Below are positions 16,223-22,733 of a stretch of DNA of 22,733 nt, piece by piece (the first letter of the stretch is position 1; each line of letters begins with the position of its first letter). Under the pieces are notes generated by a model. That model saw only the letters and a program-made list of their open reading frames with translations, made no database searches and was not told where the DNA came from. This DNA comes from Verrucomicrobia bacterium UBA4286 (lineage in GTDB: Bacteria > Verrucomicrobiota > Kiritimatiellia > RFP12 > UBA1067): contig DGVK01000007.1 in assembly GCA_002395905.1 (NCBI GenBank), forward strand, positions 1-22,733, in the 5' to 3' direction. The translations under genes were made by a program, and so were the position numbers.

Positions 16223-16654
16223 GTGGGAAGCAAGGGTTTTAGACGCGTGCTGGAGAGGCTTGGAAGGTTCACTCTTTCAAGCCTTCTCGGGTTTGTTGTC
16301 GACAACCTTCTGTTCTCCCTTGTGATGGCGGCTCTGCTGTCGCTTCAGTCGCAGAATCTGCTGCGGCGCCACGACATTCTGATCGCCCTCGCAGTCGCGC
16401 GCACCGTCTCTGCAACGGTCAACTATGCGGTAAACAAGCGCTTCGTCTTCCGCTCACGCGCCCCGGTCGTGTCGTCGTTCTCGCGCTACTGGATTCTCGT
16501 CGCCGTCATAGCCGCGCTTTCCTACGTCGGCACCGCCGTGCTTTCCTTCGCCCTCGATCTGCGAGAAGCCGCCGTGATCACCGCGGGGAAGATTGCTGTG
16601 GACGCCGCGCTCTTTCTGCTGTCCTACAAGATTCAGCGCATATGGGTGTTTTGA
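16223..16654 (+). CDS. GtrA-family small membrane protein
   Basis: 143 residues with four predicted transmembrane helices (about 17-41, 51-69, 87-108 and 114-136) and the family signature VNYAVNKRFVFRS (about 66-78) between helices 2 and 3. GtrA-like proteins are thought to help move or flip lipid-linked sugars (for example undecaprenyl-phosphate glucose) across the inner membrane for glycosylation of surface polymers. No glycosyltransferase partner is adjacent here. The start is uncertain. GTG at 16223 would be leaderless, given the promoter position. GTG at 16247 has an AAGGG site 10 nt upstream and would give 135 residues. The 3' end overlaps mfd by 77 bp on the opposite strand. It is the only supported plus-strand gene in the window. 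Confidence 0.88.
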   Translation: MGSKGFRRVLERLGRFTLSSLLGFVVDNLLFSLVMAALLSLQSQNLLRRHDILIALAVARTVSATVNYAVNKRFVFRSRAPVVSSFSRYWILVAVIAALSYVGTAVLSFALDLREAAVITAGKIAVDAALFLLSYKIQRIWVF

Positions 16655-19600
16655 GAAGTTCGGCTATCTTGCGGTCGGCCGTCTTCCCGCGCAGCTCCAC
16701 CACCTTCGCGATGTCGCGCGAACCGGCCTTGTAGAGGACGGCGCGGCTTCCCTTGACGTCGATTATACCCACGCCCTGCGCGGCGCACCTCACGCGCAGC
16801 TCCGCCAGGCGCACCATCCTCTTCGCGGCCGGCGGCAGCGGCCCAAAGCGGTCTTTCAGCTCGGCCTCAAGCGCGCGGACGACCTTCACGTCCATAGCCT
16901 CGGCAAAGCGCTTGAGGAAGCTCATGCGCTGGGCGTCCTCCTCCACATATTCGTACGGCAGCGCGGCGGCGCTCGCCTCGTCAGCCGACGCGGGCGAGCT
17001 GTCGATGAAGTCGAGGTTGAGCTTGACGTCAACCACCTCTTTCACCTTCTCGCCCTTCATCTGCGCTATCGTCCGCTGCAGCAGCTGACAGTACAGACCG
17101 AAGCCGACAGCCGCGATGTGGCCCGACTGCTGCGACCCGAGAAGATTTCCCGCTCCGCGAAGTTCGAGATCCCTGACAGCCAGATTGAAGCCGGCCCCAA
17201 GCCCTCCATGCCGCTTGAGCGCGGCGAGGCGTTCGCGCGCGTCCGAATCTACGAGGCCGCCCGCAGGCAGCAGGAAGATCGCGCGCCCCTGTCGCGACGA
17301 ACGCCCCACACGCCCTCTGAGCTGATACAGGTCTGCGAGGCCGAACATCTCGGCGTGGTCGACGAGTATCGTGTTCGCGCGAGGTATGTCAATACCAGAC
17401 TCAACAATCGTCGTCGACAGAAGGATGTCGTATTCGCCGCGCTCGAACTCGCGCATCTTCCGCGCCAGCGTGCGGTTGTCCATCTGTCCGTGCGCCACGA
17501 CGATCTTCGCCTCGGGGACGATCGCCCTGAGACGTTTTTCAACCTTGCCGATCGTCGTCACACGGTTGTGCAGGAAAAACACCTGTCCGCCGCGCATGAG
17601 CTCGGCCTCTACCGCCGCGGCGACTGTTTCGTCCGAATCGGTGACGATCTTCGTGTCCACCGCGACGCGTTCGCGCGGCGGCGAGCGCAGAAGCGACAGG
17701 TCGCGCGCCCCGGTCATGGACATGTAGAGCGTCCGAGGGATCGGCGTCGCCGAAAGCGTGAGCACGTCGGCAGTGGCCCTGAGCCGCTTGAGGAACTCCT
17801 TGTGGCGCACGCCGAAGCGCTGCTCCTCGTCGATGATTATGAGGCCGAGGTCGCGGAAGGCCGCCTTGCCGGAGAGCAGCGCATGCGTTCCGATCACAAT
17901 ATCGCACACTCCTGTGGCAAGCCGCTGGAAGGTGCCTTTGTGGGTGTCTTTCGTCTGGAATCGCGAAACCGACTCGATTCGTATAGGAGTGCCGTCGAAG
18001 CGCGATGTGAAAGTCTCGAAGTGCTGTTCGGCGAGAACCGTCGTCGGCGCGAGAACCGCGACCTGCCTGCCGTTCATGGCGACGATGTAGGCCGCGCGCA
18101 TGGCGACCTCTGTCTTGCCGTAGCCTGCATCGCCGCAGACGAGCCGGTCCATCGGCTTCGCGGAGGCAAGATCCTTCTTTATGGCGTTGATCGCGGCGAG
18201 CTGGTCGGGCGTCTCCTCATAGGGGAACGCCGCCTCGAAAGCCTCCACCCCGTCGCACTCGACGTCATATGCAAAGCCGGGCGTGAGTTCGCGTTTCGCC
18301 TGCGTGTCGAGAAGCGCCGCCGCGAGATCTGCGACGGCTTTCTGCGCCGCGACCTTGTCCTTGGCCCAGCGCCTGCCGTCCAGCCGGTGAAGATGCACCG
18401 CCTCGCCTTTCACGCCGACGTAGCGCGAAAGCAGATGGGCGTGGGCCGCAGGGACGTGAAGCTTCGCGCCGTCTGCATATTCTACGGTAAAAACCTCGCT
18501 GCGCCTGCCGTCGACGACTATCTCCGACGACCCTGTGAAACGGCCCACGCCATAATCGACGTGCACCACATATTCGCCCGGCTCGAGATCCTCGAAGTCG
18601 CTTATGCGCGCGCCCTGCTGCGACGACCGGCGCCCTTGCAGGCCGCGGTGCTGCTTTCTGCGGGTAAAAACCCGGTCTGACTTCGTCACGACAACGAGGC
18701 CACGTCCGCCGCCGCACGGACCTATTTCGAACCCGCCCGAAAGATCGTCCTCCTTGAGCACCAGATCGCCGCGAGCATCCGCCGCGGCCACATGCCGCTC
18801 AAGGCGGCGGCGCGCTTCGTCGAAAAGCTCGGGATGACGGGCTTCATCCGCGCCAAGCTCGGCGAAGCCGGGAAGAGGCGCCGTCGCGAACGCGTACGAC
18901 GCCACGCCGCGCGGCGCGGGATCGCCTGTATATATCACAGGGAAACGCTTGAGCGCGCCTTCACCGAGCGCAGTCTCCAGGCTGTAATCGTTGTGCTCGA
19001 GCGCCAGCACCGCCGCCCCCGCCGGCAGCACGTCAAGAATTGTGGAGCGGCGCGCACCTTCCCGTTCTCCTCCGCTTTCCTTAACAGGCAGAAGCGTCGT
19101 GCGCTCAAGCCGTTCGATAGAAATCTGCGTCGCCGCGTCAAACGCACGGATCGATTCCAGCTCGTCGCCGAAGAACTCGGCTCTTACAGGGAACTCCTCG
19201 CCGGGAGACCACGCATCGACGATGCCGCCGCGCACCGACCAGTCGCCCTCCTGCTCGACGGACGCGACGCGGTTGTAGCCCATCTTCGCGAGACTGTCGC
19301 ATATCTCCTGGAACTTCACCGCCGCCACTGCAGGGCCTGTCTCCAGCGATATGTGGGGAAGCGCGCCTGTGCCGACCGCCGTTGAAAGCGCGGCGAAGGG
19401 CGCAACGACCACGCAGGGATACGGATTCACCGCCCACGCCCTGAGCGCGGCGACGGTCTTTATGCGCGCGCCGAGAGCCGATTTGTCCTCGTCGAGCTTT
19501 GGCGGCAGCTCCAGCACGCGCGGCGACGGTCCCTTGATTTTCGACGAGATGAGCCGCAGATCGTCCGAAAGCCTGTCGGCGTCCGGTATGCCGGGCGTGA

Positions 19601-19757
19601 CGGCGAGAACGACCCTTCCCTTCTGCACACCGCATGCGAGCGCACACGCGGCGAATGCATCGGCCGCGCCAGTGAGCGAAGAAAGCGCGACCGCGCCCCC
19701 GCTCTCCGGCACGGGAGGAGCGAAGTGCGCGGCGAAGAGCTCAAGCGCGTCCTTCAT
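16578..19757 (-). CDS. mfd: Transcription-repair coupling factor
   Basis: 1,059 residues, shorter than the roughly 1,150 typical. Mfd removes RNA polymerase stalled at DNA lesions and recruits UvrA. Seen in order: a UvrB-homology N-terminal region (RGGIVDAWSPGEEFP then EFFGDELESI, about 165-200), the RNA polymerase interacting/CarD-like domain (EPGEYVVHVDYGVGRF from about 390), and the RecG-like translocase with Walker A GDAGYGKT (542-549, K548), DEEQ (643-646), the SATPIPRTLYMS motif III, and GRVGRS motif VI. The TRCF C-terminal domain follows (about 880-1035). The extreme C-terminal residues are encoded antisense to gtrA and are not conserved in type. The open frame runs on upstream, but MKDALELF at 19757, 5 bp after the M20 stop, is the sensible start. 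It is the third gene of the lysS operon. Confidence 0.95.
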   Translation of the reverse strand: MKDALELFAAHFAPPVPESGGAVALSSLTGAADAFAACALACGVQKGRVVLAVTPGIPDADRLSDDLRLISSKIKGPSPRVLELPPKLDEDKSALGARIKTVAALRAWAVNPYPCVVVAPFAALSTAVGTGALPHISLETGPAVAAVKFQEICDSLAKMGYNRVASVEQEGDWSVRGGIVDAWSPGEEFPVRAEFFGDELESIRAFDAATQISIERLERTTLLPVKESGGEREGARRSTILDVLPAGAAVLALEHNDYSLETALGEGALKRFPVIYTGDPAPRGVASYAFATAPLPGFAELGADEARHPELFDEARRRLERHVAAADARGDLVLKEDDLSGGFEIGPCGGGRGLVVVTKSDRVFTRRKQHRGLQGRRSSQQGARISDFEDLEPGEYVVHVDYGVGRFTGSSEIVVDGRRSEVFTVEYADGAKLHVPAAHAHLLSRYVGVKGEAVHLHRLDGRRWAKDKVAAQKAVADLAAALLDTQAKRELTPGFAYDVECDGVEAFEAAFPYEETPDQLAAINAIKKDLASAKPMDRLVCGDAGYGKTEVAMRAAYIVAMNGRQVAVLAPTTVLAEQHFETFTSRFDGTPIRIESVSRFQTKDTHKGTFQRLATGVCDIVIGTHALLSGKAAFRDLGLIIIDEEQRFGVRHKEFLKRLRATADVLTLSATPIPRTLYMSMTGARDLSLLRSPPRERVAVDTKIVTDSDETVAAAVEAELMRGGQVFFLHNRVTTIGKVEKRLRAIVPEAKIVVAHGQMDNRTLARKMREFERGEYDILLSTTIVESGIDIPRANTILVDHAEMFGLADLYQLRGRVGRSSRQGRAIFLLPAGGLVDSDARERLAALKRHGGLGAGFNLAVRDLELRGAGNLLGSQQSGHIAAVGFGLYCQLLQRTIAQMKGEKVKEVVDVKLNLDFIDSSPASADEASAAALPYEYVEEDAQRMSFLKRFAEAMDVKVVRALEAELKDRFGPLPPAAKRMVRLAELRVRCAAQGVGIIDVKGSRAVLYKAGSRDIAKVVELRGKTADRKIAELLKTPICAESCRTAERARRPQQSSPR

Positions 19758-19762
19758 CGACT

Positions 19763-21121
19763 TCAGCCGACGAGGGCCGAGACGATGCGACCGGCCCAGT
19801 CGCGGGCCTTGTCGAACTGAACGAACGAATAACTCTCGTTGGGCGAGTGGATGCGGTCTTCGCTCTGTCCCCAGCCGACGATGAGCGGCGCCGCGCCGGA
19901 CGCCTCGCGTATCGCCGAAACGACAGGTATCGACGCGCCGTCCCACACGAAAACCGGTCCGCGCCCGTCCATCTCCGCCAGAACGTGTTCCGCCAGACGG
20001 AAGAGCGGCGAGGCGAGCGGCAGCCTGAAGCCTCCCGCACCGGGGTTGTAGTCCTCTATGGAAAGCTTCATGCCGCGCGGGACGTTGTCCTCGAGATGGC
20101 GCCTCACGGCCTCGAACGCCGAGCGCGGCGTCTGGCCCGGGACGAGCCGCATCGAAATCTTGGCGACCGCCTCGCAGGGGATCACGGTCTTCGCCCCCGG
20201 CCCGCCATAGCCGGAGTGAATCCCGTTGACCTCGATCGTCGGCTCGAAGCACATGCGCTGGACGATCGTCTTGCCGAGCTGCCCCCCGGCGCTTTCGCAG
20301 CCTATGTCGTTTTCAAGCTCCTCCTTCGTCGGCGCGGAGGCCTCCGCCGCCTTGAGCTCTTCGTGCGCAGGCGGCTCGACGCCGTCTTTGAACCCCGCCA
20401 CCGCCACCGATCCGTCGCGCAGATGGAGCGACGCGACAAGCTCCGCCATGGCCTGCGCCGCGTTCGGCGCGACGCCGCCGTATTCGCCGGAGTGCAGATC
20501 GCGGTTGGGACCCGCAAGCCTGATTGTGAAATGCGAAACTCCGCGCAGTCCGGCGATGATCGCAGGGCGCAGGCCCGACGCCGCGCCAGTGTCGCATACG
20601 AGAAGCACGTCCGCCGCGAGACGCCGTCTCATCGAAGGCGCCATCCGCCCCAGCGCATCGCTGCCGCTCTCCTCCTGCCCCTCGAGAACAATCTTGATCG
20701 TCGGCTTCGGCCCTTCGCCGGCGAGATAGTCCCTTATGCCGCAGAGGAAGGCGAAGAACTGCCCTTTGTCATCCTGCGCACCGCGGCAGTATACTCTGCC
20801 GTCTACGACGGTCGGCTCGAAAGGAGGCGTCTTCCATTCGGCGGCCGGGTCGGCCGGCTGGACGTCGTAGTGGCCGTAGAAGAGCAGAACCGGCGAGCCT
20901 TCATCGCCCTTGCGCTCGGCGAAGAGAACCGGCGGCGGCATGCGCCCGCCTTCCGCCGCAGACGCCTCGGGGTAAAGCATTTCGCCCTCGAAACCGAGCT
21001 TGCCGAGCCAGCGCCGAAGCCACGACGCGCAGTCGACGCAGTCGCGAAAGCACTCCGGGTCGGCGCCTACGCTCTTGAACCTGAGAAGCTCGAAATACTC
21101 GCTCTGCACGCTCTCTTCCAT
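19763..21121 (-). CDS. M20 family metallodipeptidase
   Basis: 452 residues, a cytoplasmic di-zinc peptidase of the M20 (CNDP/carnosinase-like dipeptidase) type. Metal and catalytic residues are visible: H84-x-D86 in GHYDVQP, D117 in GAQDDKG, general base E150 with E151 in EGQEESGS, D177 in CDTGA, H210 in RDLHSGEYGG (dimerisation lid) and H425 in EDRIHSPNE. The dimerisation domain runs about 190-350. The exact substrate cannot be read from sequence; M20 relatives include DapE and ArgE, but the motif spacing and the HSGEYGG segment point to the dipeptidase branch. A perfect AAGGAGGT Shine-Dalgarno (21126-21133, minus strand) lies 5 bp before the ATG. It is 18 bp after lysS and 5 bp before mfd. 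Confidence 0.93.
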   Translation of the reverse strand: MEESVQSEYFELLRFKSVGADPECFRDCVDCASWLRRWLGKLGFEGEMLYPEASAAEGGRMPPPVLFAERKGDEGSPVLLFYGHYDVQPADPAAEWKTPPFEPTVVDGRVYCRGAQDDKGQFFAFLCGIRDYLAGEGPKPTIKIVLEGQEESGSDALGRMAPSMRRRLAADVLLVCDTGAASGLRPAIIAGLRGVSHFTIRLAGPNRDLHSGEYGGVAPNAAQAMAELVASLHLRDGSVAVAGFKDGVEPPAHEELKAAEASAPTKEELENDIGCESAGGQLGKTIVQRMCFEPTIEVNGIHSGYGGPGAKTVIPCEAVAKISMRLVPGQTPRSAFEAVRRHLEDNVPRGMKLSIEDYNPGAGGFRLPLASPLFRLAEHVLAEMDGRGPVFVWDGASIPVVSAIREASGAAPLIVGWGQSEDRIHSPNESYSFVQFDKARDWAGRIVSALVG

Positions 21122-21139
21122 AAAGACCTCCTTCAGGGA

Positions 21140-22588
21140 TCAGGTGCGCTTGAGCTGCGGGAAGAGAACGACGTCGCGAATAGAGTCGGTTCCTGTAAGG
21201 AACATGACGAGGCGGTCTACGCCGAAGCCGAGGCCTCCCGTCGGCGGCATGCCGCACTCGAGGGCGCTGATGAAATCCTCGTCGATCTTTTCGGTATCTT
21301 CACCCGCCTGGTTCTCAAGCGCCTTGCGCTGTTCGAGCGGATCGTTCTGCTCGGTGTAGCCCGGGCAGAGCTCGCGCCCCGCGACGACAAACTCGAAGAC
21401 GTCCACGAGGCTCGGGTCGTCCTTGCACGTCTTGGCGAGCGGCACGAACTCGTGAGGGATGCGCGTCACGAAGGTCGGCTGCATCAGATTCTTCTCGATG
21501 AGCTTGTCGTAGACCTCGTGGGTAAGCTCAAGCTCGCGCGTCACGCCGTCCAGTTCGAGGTTCGTCCCCGTCTCACGTCCCTTGGCCTTCGCCTTTTCAA
21601 GCTGCGTCTGGAAATCCAGCTCGAACCAGTCGCCGCCCATAAGCTCCTTGACGAGATCCTTGTATGCGACGCGGCGGTAGGGCGGCGTGAAGTCGATAGG
21701 CGTTCTGCTCTCGCCGTATTCGACGACGCGCCTGCCGACAACCTTGTCGCACAGATGCGGCAGAAGCCCTTCCATGATCGCCTCCATCGACGTGCGGTCG
21801 CCGTAGGCCTCGTATATCTCGCAGACGGTGAACTCGGGGTTGTGGGTGCGGTCTATGCCCTCGTTGCGGAAATCCTTGCCGAGTTCGAAGACCTTGTTCA
21901 TGCCCCCCACGAGCAGGCGCTTGAGGTAGAGTTCGGGGGCGATGCGCATGACGCAGTCCTTGTCGAGCGCGTTGAAGTGGGAGAAGAACGGCTTTGCGGC
22001 GGCGCCGCCCGCCTGGTCCTGCAGGATGGGCGTTTCGACCTCTACGAACCCCTTGTCCCACAGATACTTGCGAATCTCCATTATGATGCGCGAGCGCATG
22101 AAGAAACGTTCGCGCGACTCGTCGTTCGTCATGAGGTCTACGTAGCGGCGGCGGTAGCACTCCTCCTGGTCGGCGAGGCCGTGGAACTTTTCCGGCGGCT
22201 GCTCAAGAGCCTTCGCGAGCATCGTCCACTCCTTGACGACGAGCGATTTTTCGCCCTTCTGCGTCGTGAAGAGCGTTCCTTCCGCACCGATGATGTCGCC
22301 GAGATTGAGCTGCTTGAACGCCGCGAAAGCCGTCTCGCTAAGCTCGTCGCGCTTGAAGATGAGCTGGAAGCGCCCAGTGCCGTCGTTCATGGTGCAGAAA
22401 TTCATCTTGCCCATGCGGCGTATCATCAAAAGACGCCCGGCGACGCGCGCGCGCGCGCCCTCCTCGAACTCCGCGCGCACCTTCACAAGGTCGTCATGTT
22501 CGTACTTGCACCCGTAAGGGTCGTAACCCATCTCCTTCAGAGCGTTCATGCTCTGAAGCCTCTGTTCACGGTATTCGTTTGTCTCCAT
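21140..22588 (-). CDS. lysS: Lysyl-tRNA synthetase (class II)
   Basis: 482 residues, near the usual 490-505. Charges tRNA-Lys in the cytoplasm. An N-terminal OB-fold anticodon-binding domain (about 48-125, MNFCTMNDGTGRFQLIFK) is followed by the class II catalytic core: motif 1 (about 165-189, ending ETPIL), AAAKPFFSHFNALDK (197-211), motif 2 (DFRNEGIDRTHNPEFT, 239-254, R241 and E243) and motif 3 (GLGFGVDRLVMFL, 452-464, R459). It ends RDVVLFPQLKRT as in the family. The open frame extends upstream, but METNEYREQRL at 22588 is the conserved-type start, with AAAGG about 6 nt upstream. It is the first gene of the lysS-M20-mfd operon. Confidence 0.97.
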   Translation of the reverse strand: METNEYREQRLQSMNALKEMGYDPYGCKYEHDDLVKVRAEFEEGARARVAGRLLMIRRMGKMNFCTMNDGTGRFQLIFKRDELSETAFAAFKQLNLGDIIGAEGTLFTTQKGEKSLVVKEWTMLAKALEQPPEKFHGLADQEECYRRRYVDLMTNDESRERFFMRSRIIMEIRKYLWDKGFVEVETPILQDQAGGAAAKPFFSHFNALDKDCVMRIAPELYLKRLLVGGMNKVFELGKDFRNEGIDRTHNPEFTVCEIYEAYGDRTSMEAIMEGLLPHLCDKVVGRRVVEYGESRTPIDFTPPYRRVAYKDLVKELMGGDWFELDFQTQLEKAKAKGRETGTNLELDGVTRELELTHEVYDKLIEKNLMQPTFVTRIPHEFVPLAKTCKDDPSLVDVFEFVVAGRELCPGYTEQNDPLEQRKALENQAGEDTEKIDEDFISALECGMPPTGGLGFGVDRLVMFLTGTDSIRDVVLFPQLKRT

Positions 22589-22639
22589 AGAAGCCTTTCG
22601 CCGATTTCGAGCCGCTTCACGGCCCGGGTGGATTTGCGT

Positions 22640-22648
22640 ATTATACCA
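22640..22648 (-). promoter_or_regulatory. Extended -10 promoter of lysS operon
   Basis: Minus strand TGG-TATAAT: a consensus -10 at 22645-22640 with an extended TG motif at 22648-22647. No good -35 is found 16-18 bp upstream, as expected for extended -10 promoters. The -10 lies 51 bp from the lysS ATG. The remaining sequence up to 22733 shows no gene or clear regulatory structure. Confidence 0.7.
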
Positions 22649-22733
22649 TATTTCAGCGACCGTCTGCCGACACGCCTCTGCAATCACCCTTATCCCGGAT
22701 TTTTCGCAGCTAGCATTGCCTTGCCGTGTCAAT

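Noticed and set aside
16593..18680. Long plus-strand open frame (695 codons) antisense to mfd
   Set aside because: It is the GC-rich shadow of mfd: low-complexity Arg/His/Ala-rich translation, no domain, and mfd itself has unambiguous helicase motifs in the opposite frame.

Overview
The window is a GC-rich bacterial chromosome segment. Almost every gene is on the minus strand. The likely source is the Verrucomicrobiota/Kiritimatiellota (PVC) group from a gut or similar anaerobic habitat. This rests on the Verrucomicrobia-like N-terminus of ArgB, a huge secreted protein built of BACON-like and InlB-type modules, and an Rpn-type nuclease. No rRNA or other lineage marker is present, so the placement is an inference.

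Layout, read right to left in the direction of transcription. (1) 22588 to 16578: lysS (lysyl-tRNA synthetase), an M20 metallodipeptidase and mfd (transcription-repair coupling factor) form a tight operon behind an extended -10 promoter. (2) 16223-16654: the only supported plus-strand gene, a GtrA-family four-helix membrane protein. It has its own promoter, and its 3' end overlaps mfd tail to tail by 77 bp. (3) 16081 to 9294: an accessory block with an Rpn/PD-(D/E)XK nuclease, a structured leader with a terminator-like hairpin, a small protein with a HEPN RNase-type RNxxxH motif, and a secreted protein of about 1,680 residues. The stretch 13.3-16.2 kb looks more AT-rich than its flanks. (4) 8611-9293: a 683-bp gap without genes, holding a 21/22-bp tandem array (8891-9062) that contains a 14-bp perfect inverted repeat, a set of helically phased CYGAC motifs, a perfect palindrome, and the likely terminator of the secreted-protein gene. 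(5) 8610 to 3087: a membrane-anchored LysM protein and a bacterial alpha-2-macroglobulin with an intact CLEQ thioester motif, forming an envelope pair. (6) 3000 to 1: infA, yebC, a VOC-fold protein, argB and argD (cut by the window edge), tightly packed behind a sigma70-type promoter. The argB stop and argD start overlap as ATGA.

Functionally, regions 1 and 6 are housekeeping: translation, repair and arginine synthesis. Region 5 is envelope defence and peptidoglycan binding. Region 3 is the variable part. Its most interesting element is the HEPN-like gene, which sits behind a possible attenuator and is translationally coupled, or nearly so, to the giant secreted protein gene.
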